This document shows positions 22,096 to 32,953 of a DNA stretch of 64,000 bases, in pieces (the stretch's first letter is position 1; each line of letters begins with the position of its first letter). Source of the DNA: Marvania coccoides. Taxonomy: Eukaryota; Chlorophyta; Trebouxiophyceae; Chlorellales; Chlorellaceae. The translations under genes were made by a program, and so were the position numbers. The notes beneath the pieces are model-generated. The model made no database searches. It worked only from the letters and a program-made list of their open reading frames with translations, and was not told the DNA's origin. Where the stretch lies: the NCBI GenBank assembly GCA_963854735.1, contig OY978099.1, forward strand, positions 620,001 through 684,000, written 5' to 3'.

Positions 22096-23513
22096 CGTGC
22101 TGGAGGAATTAATTAGTTCTTTGCCCAATATTTTGAATGTTTACTGAAGTAATTTACTGCGACGTTTGTGACGCAAAATCAATTTATCAGGGACAGCTGT
22201 CTTTTCGAAAAAACAATTCGGAGAATAGCCTTAATTCCCGCTAATCGTGGCTTAAAAAATTACGATCAATCCTTGCTGAAGGATCAATAGCATTAACACG
22301 GTACACAATTCTTCAACTGCCACCTTGATCAATCTACAGCAACGAGATGGGAGGACTCTTAGCGTCGACTATACGCGTAACGCCTTCTGTTGTTAAAAAT
22401 AGTGTGCTCATTCATGTATTTTCAGCAGCAGATCCTACTTCCAACTCGGCCGACCATCCCGCCGGCTCCACAGCCGGTGGGTCTTCCCCCCGCAGCCTGC
22501 TGCTGGCTCTTCTGATGGGCTGTTCAAGTCCATTGCCAAGCGCGTAAGCGGTCTCTTTAAGCTTCGGTGCGCATTTTCTCTTTCGACTCTTGATTGATTC
22601 TTGATTGACAAAAGTTATTCACAATCACAGGCAGCGCTGGCCTCGTAGAGCCACACCTTCTGAAACGTATTCAACGAACACCGAGTGATACCAAATTAGA
22701 GCGTGACTAACAACCGTGATTTGTTTTCTGCGGGATAATGACTTTTGTTTTGTTTTTTGACGCTGGTTACCAATAGCTCTTCTTCCATTTGTTCATTTCA
22801 GCAACAGGTGCACTGATATTCGGCGCTCTCCCAGCTGTGAAATTGAAAAAATGCTGTACCAGCTGGTATGTTTACATGTCATCTAGTGCTGGCGGACGAG
22901 TTTTGAACGAAGAATGAGTACGAGAGGCGCGAAACAAATATCACAGGCGCCAGATAATCCACCTCCTCCGCTGCTCTGTCCGCCGCCTCAGCCGATACGT
23001 ACTACTCCTGTAGGGTCAGAAAAAAGTATTTTTTGAATAGGAAGCAATTGTTGTTTGTTTGCGGCCACGTGGGGTAGCAAGGCAGGGTGTCGTATTTAAC
23101 GGGTGACAATAGAAAACTCTGTGGGAGCGAAAGAGTTCTGGAAGCGAGAAATTGTCCGGTGACTAATTAAGAGATCAAGTTGTTCCGGCCGCTTCAGGTG
23201 GCCTAGCTCGGGGGTGTGAGACTCGTTATTTAAGCTGCATTAAACCCCCCAAATCATAATCTAGTCGCTGGGTTTGCGCACCCGAGCGAGACATTGTAGG
23301 GCGAAACGGTCGCCACACTACAAAAAAAAAGCAAGACCGAAAAAAAGGCGGAAAAACGTCGTTGTGCCGAGCATACGAACCGTACGTTGTGTCCGCCCAC
23401 TCCTCATTCAAAGTTGTTTTTTGCATTCGTCATTATATATATTTATTAATTAATTAATTAATTAATTTATTTTTATCGCGGTGCAGCGCTAACAGCCACA
23501 CCACTCATCTACG
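22096..23513. other. 1.4 kb unresolved intergenic stretch with exon-like pieces
   Basis: It lies upstream of both flanking genes. Plus-strand pieces with splice-like borders are 22347-22376 (ATG, then GTAACG), 22425-22543 (after TTTTCAG, before GTAAGC), a short piece after 22630 (after CACAG), 22801-22864 (after TTTCAG, before GTATGT), and a proline-rich piece after 22946. I could not join them into one convincing protein; several frames stay open at each step. This may be a small multi-exon gene, an untranslated leader or chance. The last 150 bp, with an ATTAATTA repeat, is the promoter side of the gene starting at 23514. Confidence 0.3.
23445..23470. repeat. ATTA/TTAA short tandem repeat
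   Basis: About six units of TTAA-type sequence (attaattaattaattaatt) lie roughly 45-70 bp upstream of the ATG of the secreted MRH/PAN gene, within its likely promoter or leader. Confidence 0.7.
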
Positions 23514-25778
23514 ATGAGGACCTCCACAGCGTTGCTGATTGCAGCGCTGGCTATTTGCCTCGTGCACACAGGTAAGCAAAATTATAGCTTCTCCCCCTCA
23601 TTTCCAGCATCCTCTGCTGATCCCAATTATTGCCCTGCAATTACCCGCCCTTCTTACTTGGCTCATCTGTGTACTCACACCCATACGGATTCTAATTTTA
23701 AAAAATGCAGTCCACGGCGCCCGCCGCCTCAAGCAGGCCACCACGCTTCCCGTCTGCGGCCAGGAGCCCCCTACCTTCGATCCGGTCACCGACGCAGGTG
23801 TTTACGGTGGCGAGGGCCCCGTCGTGCCTGGCATTGTGGACCCGGTGGATGGGCCCCTCCCTGCTTGGAGCTTCGAGGTCATGCACAAGTCCGCTGTGGA
23901 TGCTGTTTACATCTTAATCCCCGATGCGCTCGACTCAACTGTGTTCGGCACCGTGACTCCTGGCCCCCAGGGCCGCATTAAAGACATCTTCAACATCGGT
24001 AAGCTAGCAACCCATTCTCCAGCCATTTCCATCATGCATTTATTAACTTTCTTCTTTCCATTCATTTTTTTTCATATGTATTTTTTATCCTACAGGTAAC
24101 TACGACGCTGCTGCCACCGCCACCGCCCAGGCTCAGCTCATGGCCACCAACCCCATCGCTTGGCCCTGGACCAAGCAAGTGTACACCAACGGCGGCGGTG
24201 CTCTCGACTTCCGCAAGGAAGACTTTAATGCCCAAGTCCCGCCTTTCGCGATGCCCATCCCCAACAGCCCCGGATACCCTACTCCCATGCCTGGAGAGCA
24301 CGTGAGTAATTCTAGTTGCGATTTCCCCCCCTCGCTATCTCTGTATATTCAGCGCACTCGGAGATTTAAGCAGTATTTTTTCATATACCCAATAAGCACC
24401 GAATCAGTATGCACTTTCTTACTTGCTGCCATTCCCTTCCTTTTATTTGCGCAGTATCAATGCCCTGCCGGCCAGCCTCGCAACACCACCGTGACCTACG
24501 TTTGCGGCACTTCCGTGTTTAGCGTAGCCGACGGACATTATGTCTACCCCGTCAACATGGTGGAAACCAGCCCTTGCCAATTCTCGCTTGAGGTTGGCCT
24601 GGAAGAAGCGGTAAGACATCACGCTCAATTATCAACTGTTCAAATCAGAGTTCCGCAGGCACGACTCACGTCAGCTCTTAAAAATTGCAGTGCACGTGCG
24701 GAAGCCCTCTGTGTACCGCAAGTGCGCTTTGCCCCAGCCCTCCCCCGCCCTCTCCCCCTCCCCCTAGGTAAATGAATGCCAGAGTAAAAAACTAATGTGG
24801 TGGTTGCGAACAAATTTCCCTAATTCTTTCTTTCTTACCTTTCGCAGCCCTCCTCCGCCGTCTCCCCCTCCTCCGTCTTCTCCTCCTCCGCCCGTTGTTG
24901 CTGCTTCTCCTCCGCCGCCCGTTGTTGTCGACCCGGTCGTTGCTGCTTCTCCTCCTCCTCCTGCCGCCGTTGTCCCCACTACCACCACTGCCTGCACTCT
25001 TTCCGCTCCCTTTACCAACCGCAGGTGAAGATTGCTATTTTTGCACCTCTTAATAGCTGCTTGAGTGTGAATTCTCACTCACAGCTTCCCATTTTTTTGA
25101 ACTCCCCGCAGATACACTAGCAACAACAACGCTGTGCAGCGCATCAGCTCCACCACCAACGTTGCCACCCTGGCAGCCTGCCAGGCCCTGTGCTCTGCCA
25201 ACCAGGCCTGCCGCACATATGTTTATCGCACCGCCGCCACCCGCACCTGCGAGCTGTTCAACGTCGCCACCACCGCTCTCACCCAGAGCCGCCAAGGCAA
25301 CGGCTACACTTCTGGGTCCCAGACTTGCACCACTACGCCTGTCGTCACCCCTGTCGTTGCGAGCCCACCGCCGCCAGCAGTCGTCACCCCTGTCGTTGTT
25401 GCAAGCCCGCCCCCGCCAGTCGTTGCCACTGTGGTGACGCCCACCTGCACCGTTTCCACCATCGCCAACCGCCGCTACACCTCCAACAACAACGCTGTGC
25501 AGCGCATCAGCTCCACCACCGTTGCCACCCTGGCCGCGTGCCAGGCAAACTGCAATGCCAACGCGGCATGCTTGACGTGAGTTTGTGTTTTATCTCTGGT
25601 TTCATGAATAAATTGTCCCCCCCCCCCCCCCTTACAGCTTCTAATTTTATTTATTGGTCTTTCTTGCAGCTACGTTTATCGCAACCGCATCTGCGAGATG
25701 TTCAACGTCGCTGCCACCGCACTCACCCAGAGCCGCCAAGGCAACGGCTACACCTCCGGCGTGAAGACTTGTGTTTAA
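23514..25778 (+). CDS. Secreted/cell-surface glycoprotein: MRH-like domain, SPPPP hinges, two PAN/Apple-like domains
   Basis: Eight exons: 23514-23571, 23711-23998, 24096-24301, 24455-24610, 24691-24767, 24848-25024, 25112-25576, 25670-25778, giving 511 residues. A signal peptide (TALLIAALAICLVHT) begins it. Residues about 185-240 look like a mannose-6-phosphate-receptor-homology domain: CPAGQPRNTTVTYVCG, then VNMVETSPCQFSLEVGLEEAC, with the expected cysteine, VxE and AC pattern. A hinge of SPPPP repeats, typical of hydroxyproline-rich green-algal wall proteins, follows. Then come two PAN/Apple-like cysteine domains of about 80 residues (NRRYTSNNNAVQRISSTT ... ACQ ... YVYR ... CE), separated by a second proline hinge. 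The two copies are nearly identical, but their introns fall at different points. A carbohydrate-binding extracellular or wall role is likely. Gene-specific function is unknown. Confidence 0.85.
25617..25631 (+). repeat. Poly-C run in last intron of the MRH/PAN gene
   Basis: A run of about 15 C lies in intron 7 (25577-25669), acting as an unusual C-rich stretch upstream of the TTCTTGCAG acceptor. Confidence 0.8.
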
Positions 25779-26291
25779 ACGTTATTTATTTGTTCTCTTC
25801 TGCTTTTAATTTTCTTCTTTTTTCATATCTTCTTAATGAAATGTTTCACTAAGATTGTCTTCCCGCTGCTGCCTCCCTTTGCTGCTGGTTTCTTCTTACT
25901 TTGCTTGTCGCTGTCAGACTCATATTTTTTCAGGAAACAAATATTATTTTAGATGGAATATATTATTTGTACGTGGTCAGTCTGTAACATCCGTACTAAA
26001 CTACAGCGTCACTCGGTCGTTGGCCCCAAGTTTTCGGGATTCTCATTCAAACTGCTTGGAGAGGACAAGTTCAAAAGCTAAGCACCGCCGGTGGTGGAAA
26101 GATAGTTTGCTCCTCTGTTTTCTCCAGCCAAATAAATAAAATTTTATACATAATAGGAAGACGCAGGGCACGGCGCCCTTGCAAAGCGCAGTCGAATAAA
26201 AATTAATTAATAAAATATAAATCGAAATTCAAATCCCCCCCCCCCCCCAAACATCCTTCTATCCCACTGTAAATTATTCTAAGAACTAAAA
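25779..26291. other. Intergenic region with poly-C run
   Basis: 513 bp between two plus-strand genes. It contains AATAAA near 26131 and 26196, and a C run at about 26235-26248. No ORF is supported. Confidence 0.55.
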
Positions 26292-27231
26292 ATGTCAACT
26301 GCGCACGCTATCATTGTGCACCCGCTGTTCATCCACACTTTAAACGACCCACCAGAGACCATCACTCACCAAGACTGGACTCACTTGCCTCGGGAGTGCC
26401 TCCTCAAAATCGCCACACACATGTCTGCACAGGATCTATGCAGCCTTTCATCCTGCTGCCACGAACTGCGGTACGCTTTGTAATTCAAACCAGCATATTT
26501 TTTCCCCCCACCAATACTTACTTACTCACCGCCTTTCAAAATTTTCTTCCATTTTTTTACCTTCAGGAACCTCTGCCTGGACGAGTCGGTATGGGAGGCG
26601 CTGTGTCGCCGCACCTTCAGCGTTCCTTTCCACAAGCACCCCCCGCCTTCGTGGAAGAAACTTTTTCAGTGGAACCACGAGGCGCTGCAAAGCGTGTTTG
26701 GACCAGCGGCAGATCAGCAGGGTGGGCGGGCGGGACCGCGGCGCATGTGGGCAGCGACCCCCTACGGAGCCATTCTAATCCGCACTGGCATGTGAGGCGG
26801 ACTGTGGTCCCCCCCCCCCCTTTCCGACGTATAAATATTGATGTTATCTATTTCAGCGCATCCGCTTTCATTTTCAATCGTTCAATGTACCTCCCATATC
26901 TTTACACTCAAATTTGGCATTTGTTATATCTTTTTTCCTCTTCCTGAGTGTCCTTTCGCCCCGCGTGTACATTTTCGAAAAACAATTGGAAAGAAAAGTA
27001 AATAACGCAGGGCATTTACTTCAATGAATACCTGAAAATTAAGCAAGCCACCTCAGAGTGCATTTTCTCTCTCTCTGGCGCTGCAGAGGAAGGTTGGTGC
27101 CCAACCAAGTTAATTGGCGGCTGGCAAATATTGTTATAAAGGGGCCCCAGCAACCACCATGCCTCGACGTGAACCCTGTTACTGTAACTGAAGATGGAGA
27201 AATTTCAATTTCAACAAAAAATAATACATAA
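26292..27231 (+). CDS. F-box protein
   Basis: Exons 26292-26470 and 26567-26791 are firm; a third at 27087-27231 is proposed, giving 182 residues. The F-box spans about residues 28-75: WTHLPRECLLKIATHMSAQDLCSLSSCCHELR, then NLCLDESVWEALCRRTF. It is followed by PPSWKKLFQWNHEAL, the arrangement of plant F-box proteins that recruit SKP1 for ubiquitin ligases. The intron-2 donor is AT|GTGAGG. A transcript unspliced there would stop at once (TGA at 26793) and give 135 residues. The proposed last exon follows a TCTCTCTCTGGCGCTGCAG acceptor and reads WRLANIVIKGPQQPPCLDV in the right phase. Another open frame at 27013-27140 (starting IYFNEYLKIKQATSEC) overlaps it and also looks protein-like, so the C-terminus is uncertain. 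Confidence 0.75.
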
Positions 27232-27305
27232 AACTAAAGATATACACCAACATGCACGAAAGACGGGAAGCTGTATTTTTTATATAAAGAAAGCCATTCT
27301 CATCT

Positions 27306-28227
27306 CTACATGCTCAGCTCCCACAGATCGCAGTACTCCAACCGGAAGGGCGGTGGCAAGCGCGCCATGGGCACCATATTGACGTTCTTGAATGTCTTTT
27401 GCGCCTCCTCGATGAAACATCGGCGCACCTCGGGAGATCGCCGCTCAAACGCCACCAGCACCTTGGTTTTACTCTTTTTGCCTCCCTTTTTACTGCCGCT
27501 GCTGTTTATAACGTCGCCGCACAGCCCTGCGCAGGTTTCAACGAAGGCAGCGGTGCTAGGGGAAGCTCCATCACCGTCAACGTAGCAGCAGTCTGCCGCG
27601 AGCACTAGATCTGGTGGAGGGTCTGCCAGGGTTGCAACTGCACAGAGTAATAACATAGAAAGCTGTCAGTGACTGAAATTGTAGGGCAAAAAAAAGAAAA
27701 AGGTGGGGACGATAAAAATGCATATTTTGAATAAGAATAGATCGCTGACGCCCACCTTTCTTCATCCAGCCTTCCTGTCCCCACTCCAGCTCCTCCACCT
27801 CCGCGTACCCTGCGCCCAGGGGGGTCGAAGGCCCCCGCAGCACACCGTTTGCCCGCATATTTTCCTCCAGCAGCGGCAACACTTTCGCAATGTCAGTCAC
27901 AACAACGTGCGCCCCCATGGCCGCCGCAGCCGCCGCCACCGCCCCCACCCCTGCGCCCAGCTCGATGCATTTTGCCCCCACCAGCTTGTGCCGCGGCATC
28001 GCAGCTAGGTACCCCGCCAGCAGCAGCGCGCCATCCCAAAGGCAAGCACCCACTCCCACCTTTTGGGCGGTGAGGGAGGTGGGCTGCTGCACCACGGTGA
28101 GGCAGAGGTCGTCCAGGCAGACAGTGACCCTCTCGGCTGAGTGCACTTCCCACCTGTCTGGAGCCTCCAAGCGGCGAGTGACTTTTTTGCCGTCCTCCCA
28201 CCGCTCGAATTCCAGCGAAAAGTGCAT
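27306..28227 (-). CDS. METTL21/family-16 lysine methyltransferase
   Basis: Two exons on the minus strand, 28227-27756 and 27637-27306, encode 267 residues. It is a class I SAM-dependent methyltransferase of the Methyltransf_16 group. Visible are GACLWDGALLLAGYL, motif I CIELGAGVGAVAAAAAAMGA, VVVTDIAKVLPLLEENM after strand 2, LEWGQEG, and the post-III motif DLVLAADCCYVD matching the family D-x-x-x-x-(S/A)DC-x-Y signature. Members methylate lysines in chaperones, elongation factors or VCP; the substrate here cannot be told. The C-terminal part (VLVAFERRSPEVRRCFIEEA) also fits. It converges with the F-box gene, with about 75 bp between predicted stops. Confidence 0.88.
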
Positions 28228-28614
28228 TTTTATCTACGAATTCAATCGAATTTCGGCATCGAAAGTTAATTGTGATTTAAAAATTTAGCATATTTCGGCT
28301 GAATCTCGTGCTTTCGCCGGCTGCCCATGTGTGCAATTTTGCATGCGAAGCAACGATCGCTATTCACAGTGGCCTGGCCGCCGAAGATATCGGTGTTCAA
28401 ATCTTTCCTGCACAGCTGTTTCGCCTTGCACGTGTCGAGCTCACTTGCTGAGTTTTTTTCCATTGTATACTTTTCACACCACCAAAAGAGATTCGCCACA
28501 GGGCATGACCTCATTCGTTTAAGAAGACGTGGTTGGGCTATGAAAATCAAAGTTCGTTTACCAAGAAATAGAGAGCTTGAAGGGTAGCGCAGCGAATGGA
28601 GTGAACGTTTCAGA
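28228..28614. promoter_or_regulatory. Divergent intergenic region (methyltransferase / Janus-like gene)
   Basis: 387 bp between start codons on opposite strands. An antisense ORF here (28266-28787) shows no family similarity. No specific element recognised. Confidence 0.5.
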
Positions 28615-30758
28615 ATGCGGATTAGAACGTTCCAAGCCCCGAGGCCGCAACCTTCCTCCGCCAAGGCCAACGGGTCTTCTCCCAATGCCGCAATCCAACA
28701 AACCTCCCAGATGCGCATTGAAACGTTCAACGGGGAGCGTTTCCAAGAGGAGCATCTGGTCCATAGCGGACATGCGGTGGACATCATTGAGCTGTGGAAT
28801 CGCAGCTGGTACGAACACCAAAAGCATCCTTCTCATCTTGTATTTGCCAGAACTTTTCTAACAAGCCGTGATGGCCGCTTCTGCCGCAGGTTTGGCAGCC
28901 TGTCGCCCACCCCGCTGCCATCGGAGGCATCGGACGCGTCTGGTTCCCCTCGCGAGCGGGGCATCCTTCACTCTCGCCGCTCTCGAGAGCGCCTGGTGCC
29001 ACAGCAGCAGCAGTCTGACCAGCTGGCTGTCCTCTTTCACGGCACGCCCCACTCCACTACCCCCCCAGTGATGGTTACCCCTGAGCGCAGCCAGGCTGAG
29101 ATCCTGCAAGAGCTTCCAGGCATTGGGCAAGTCTTTAGTTTTATTTTTAGAGCATTTCTTCTCCTTTTAGATTCTTCTTCTCATTATACCACTGTGAACA
29201 CAATTCTCCTCAAATTTTAGAAAAGCACATTAAAAAACATTTTCTGTGCGTCTTCTTAATTTTTATTTTCAGGACGTGGGCCGGCAGGCAGCGGCTGTTT
29301 GCCGTCAAGCCCCTCTCCTCGACGCAGCACCTCCAACCGCAGCAGCAGCAACCAGAGCTGAAGGAGCCCTCCCCTTCCCCGCAAACAGAGGCCGAAATCG
29401 ACGAGTTTTTGGAAGAAAACGGCGGGTTGGAAGGATTTGACGATGCAGGCCCAGCTGTTATCGGCAATCCTGGAGGCCAGGTGCACGGCGGCTCACACCT
29501 CCAGCTGACCCCCAGCGCGAGCAACGCCTCCTCGGAGTCGCGGCACATGCACGAGGCGTGGTGCTGGCGGTTTTCCCGCAAATGGGAGGCGGAGCAGAGG
29601 CGAGCGCCCGAGGAAAACGATGGGCAAAACGAAGAGGACGACCTGTCGCCGCTGGAGTACATGCAAGCCTGCGGCCTGGGGCTGGACCTGCAGGTGTCAA
29701 AGCCTGCAGCGCACCGCCCGAGGCTTCCCAAGAACGGCCGCAGCGGTGGCGGGGCAAACGGGCCGGGGGTGTCTCCGCTGCAGGCGCATGCCGCGGCGCA
29801 GGCGGCGCTGCTAGGTGGCTCCTTGCTTCGGGAGACCAGCTCCGTGTCTACCATACAATTTGAGGTGGAGCCTTCTTTTGAAAGCTACGCCAGTTACTTG
29901 CTGGCCGACGCCGCCGGCAGCGGCAGCTGCAGCTTGCAAGGGCGAGGCTTGCTGTCGAACGCGGACGGCGCCGGGCCGTCCACTCCTTCGGCTGCCGCCA
30001 CGCGGGACCTGCTGCGCACGGCTGTGCGGGGGCAAGAGCTGCTGCAGCGGCAGCGGGAGATCGAGAATGAAGCCTCGGCGCGGTGGGAGCGCATCGAGCG
30101 GGTCAGCGGGGGCGCGGGAGAGTGGGTAGGCACCCGTTTTGCCGCTGCTGACGTGGACATGTCTGGAAAGTTCTTTTACGTTGTGTTGAAATTGGCAGAG
30201 ACGGCAGGCGGTGGCGGCGGAGCAAGCGGCAGCGGCGGGGTGAGCAGCAGCGGCGCAGGCGGTAGCAGGCAGAAGCTGCTGGTGCGGGGCCGGCGGGGGG
30301 CCATCCCGCAGGAGCTATTGGAGGAGACGGTGGCGGCGGCTGACGATTTCTGCGAGAAATTTTCGCTGCCGAGGGTGGTGGTGAGCATCGTAGGCAGCGG
30401 GATACTGGAGTGGAGGGAGGACACAGATCGCCACCTCCACCTGCTGCCTGCAGGGTCGGGTTCTCCGCCCCAAAGAGGAGAGGCACCAAGGTAAGATTCT
30501 TTTTTCTTTTTCCTTTTGGTTTTTAACTGAATTTTAAATCTGTTGCCAATGCCGGTGCGGAGTATAAATGTCACCATTGGAACGCAAGTTGATTATACTA
30601 ATATTTCCGTAGTATTTATGTAAGTTATTTTTACATTTTTCCCTTCTGCTTGCAGTAATGTGGGGCTGGCTGCGTGCATTTTGAGACAATCGCTGCCGTG
30701 CCACTTCAAGGTCGTGACAAGGTCCGAAGGCTTTGCGCCAAACACAAACGAGCGGTGA
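28615..30758 (+). CDS. Uncharacterised protein with possible Janus/PHPT1-like C-terminal domain
   Basis: Three exons, 28615-29126, 29273-30490, 30656-30758, encode 610 residues. An alternative start is 28711. Intron 1 begins GCAAGT, a GC-AG intron; it is the only phase-2 choice that joins ELPGIG to TWAGRQRLFAVKPL. Most of the protein is low-complexity (Gln, Ser, Gly, Pro) with HEAWCWRFSRKWEAEQRR as one ordered island. The last about 130 residues read FAAADVDMSGKFFYVVLKL, then LLVRGRRGAIPQELLEETV, VVVSIVGSGILEW and, after the last intron, CHFKVVTRSEGF. This order matches the 14-kDa phosphohistidine phosphatase/Janus fold (DVDI, YVLI, RG, helix, GGGRI, terminal strand). The catalytic histidine position appears to be glutamine, so activity is doubtful. 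The domain call is my own alignment by eye. An 81-nt stretch at 28810-28890 also has splice-like ends and may be a further in-frame intron. Confidence 0.6.
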
Positions 30759-31256
30759 CGCCCAACCCCTCCTCGTTTCTGTTCGTAATTGTCAACCACA
30801 CCGCAAACGCACGTCAACATGAATGATACCCATTTTCAGGCTTGTAAGCCTGGAACTAATTAGTAGATTGATTGATTGGGCAGACTCGACCTCCCTCTTT
30901 TCAATTTTCAATGCCCTGTTGTACTTTGTAAATATCCGTGAACGAAAACAGCGCCTATAGCTACCTCTTTTTTTACTTTTTTTTAAATGTTTAAACATAT
31001 TTTTGGAAAGCTATTTTCTTTCTTTCTTTTCCTTTGATACTTTCCTCATCATTACGGTTTCATCATTTTATACAATAAACGAGAGTGCATTGGCGTCTCC
31101 CAGCCAGTTTCCCCCCCCCAAACATTTTTTTTTTAATTTCTGAGGGCACATTGCGCTCTTTTAGGGGGGTCTGTCGTTTATCCTCCCCCCCTCCTCCTTT
31201 TATGACAAGTTTCTTTTTAACAAATAAACAAACACGCAGATGTCCCTCCCCACCTG
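30759..31256. other. Convergent 3' intergenic region (Janus-like / BUB3)
   Basis: 498 bp between stop codons, AT-rich with T and C tracts. AATAAA at about 31074 on the plus strand. No gene visible. Confidence 0.5.
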
Positions 31257-32413
31257 TCATGCAACCACCTTTGGCTGCTTTTGCCGCGGCAATACTTCCA
31301 CCTCGTTCACCGGCCTCAGGTAAATCTGATCTGCAGGGTGCGCCACGTCACCCTGCTCAAACGTGTACGACGCCGCCACCGCCAGCATGGTCGCATCTGC
31401 ATTGAACGACAGCGCCGCCACGCTCGTCGGGTACCCACCCACCTGATGCAACCGCTTCTTATTCGTCCCGTCCCAGAAGTTCACCACGCCGTCGCACCCC
31501 CCCGTCGCAAAGGTTCCGTGTTTTGTGTTGAAAGCGATCGCGTTCACGGGGTAGACCACGTCTTTTCCTTCCTTGGCATGCCGGTGGCACTTGAACGCAT
31601 ATTTCTTGGCCTGCACTGCCTCTGATGGCTCAAAATACTCCATGGCGACCCTGCCCTCCACGGAAGATAGCGCAAAGCCCTCCCCGTTGGGGTAGCACCG
31701 CACGCAGCGCGTCTGAAACTTCAGCGCCGACTCCCGCAGTTGAGAGGGCGCAGGGGAGGCCCCTGGGGCGGTGAGGACTGTTTTCAGGTCGTAGACCGCC
31801 ACCTGGCGCCCCGCAGTGGCCACCACGAGCTGCTCTGAGGGCGAATACGACATGGAGAGCGCTTTTGCGGGGAGAGAGAAGTGAGCGATTTTCGGGTTGG
31901 CAGCTCGTGGGTCCCAGAGGCATAGCGCGCCGTCCCAGCCCGCGCTGGCCAGCAGTCCGCGCTGCGGCAGCCACTCCACGCACCGCACGCCTGCGGCGTG
32001 GGAGCCGAGGGTTGTGGCTTGGCCTGTGGCGACGTCCAGGCGTTTCACTGTGTGGTCCGTAGCACCGCTGAACACCGCTGCAGCTTCGCTGTCGAAATCG
32101 GCGTCCAGTACGGGGGCGCCGTGGTGGAGGATGGTTTGGCGGGCGCCGGTTGCACCATCGTAGACGTAGACGTTCTGCAGTTTGGGAGAAAAGATGAATT
32201 GTGAAACAAAAGTTGGTTGGGGGCGAATGAACACAAGGGCATTTGCTGTGGCAGGATTTGAAATGATCTGTGTGTTTTGAATCACTAGGGGTCGTGAACA
32301 AAACGCACCCCGTCCCAAGATGAAGCCAGCAGGGCATTGCTGTGGTCTGCAAATCGCAGGTTGGAGATGCCATCGCTGGGAGGCTCGGCCACGACGAGGC
32401 CCAAGTCAGTCAT
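31257..32413 (-). CDS. BUB3: Mitotic checkpoint WD40 protein BUB3
   Basis: Two exons on the minus strand, 32413-32309 and 32174-31257, encode 340 residues. BUB3 docks BUB1/BUBR1 on phosphorylated KNL1 at kinetochores in the spindle checkpoint. The sequence forms a seven-blade WD40 propeller with strong family signatures: PPSDGISNLRFADHSNALL at the N-terminus, LLASSWDG, VRCVEWLPQRGLLASAGWDG, SALKFQTRCVRCYPNGEGF-like ESALKFQTRC, SSVEGRVAMEYFEPS, KKYAFKCHRH, VYPVNAIAFNTKHGTFATGG and NKKRLHQVGGYPTSVAALSF. The EGRVAVEY and KYAFKCHR blocks separate BUB3 from the related RAE1. NDC80, another kinetochore component, lies 12 kb away. Confidence 0.95.
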
Positions 32414-32953
32414 GCTGTTATTGTTAAAGATACATTTATTAAAAAGATAATGACCGATTTTCTTGACTTTGTTTTTTTCTTCCCACCGCAATGGCGCTGT
32501 GCTCTGCTCTGGGTGACCTGATAAAATATGACATTCGAATATTCTCGCACACATGCCATGCCATCGTTTCGGACAGAGCTCAGGCTTTGGCCGCTTCCCC
32601 GAAGCTATAGAGCCCAAAATAAATTTCTCCCGCCGGCAAAGTTTCTACTAGACCAGAATGCTACCATCATTTAATGCCAAACTTTATAAAGAAACATGCT
32701 ACAAACAAATCACTTAACTTTTTCTTACGCAAGCAAAAAGTAAACATCTCACACAATACGTTGGCTGCGGCGGCGGCGGCACACCTCATATCCTACCTCT
32801 CAATCGCCTCACCATTTCCCTTTACAACGCCTGTGCCACACTCTATTTTCCCTTTTCCTCCCGCATGCCCACTTCCTCTTCACTCTCTCCACCCCCTCCT
32901 GCTGCCGCTATGCTACCGGAACCAAATGTCCACACTGCCCCCGCCCGCACTCT
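32414..32953. other. Intergenic region between BUB3 and ERD2-like gene
   Basis: 540 bp separating two minus-strand genes: BUB3 promoter on the left and ERD2-like 3' end on the right. No supported ORF. Confidence 0.5.

Noticed and set aside
22425..22543. A 19 nt mini-intron (GTGGGT...CCGCAG) inside an exon-like piece
   Set aside because: It is far below the shortest credible intron here (about 64 nt) and no known protein requires its removal.
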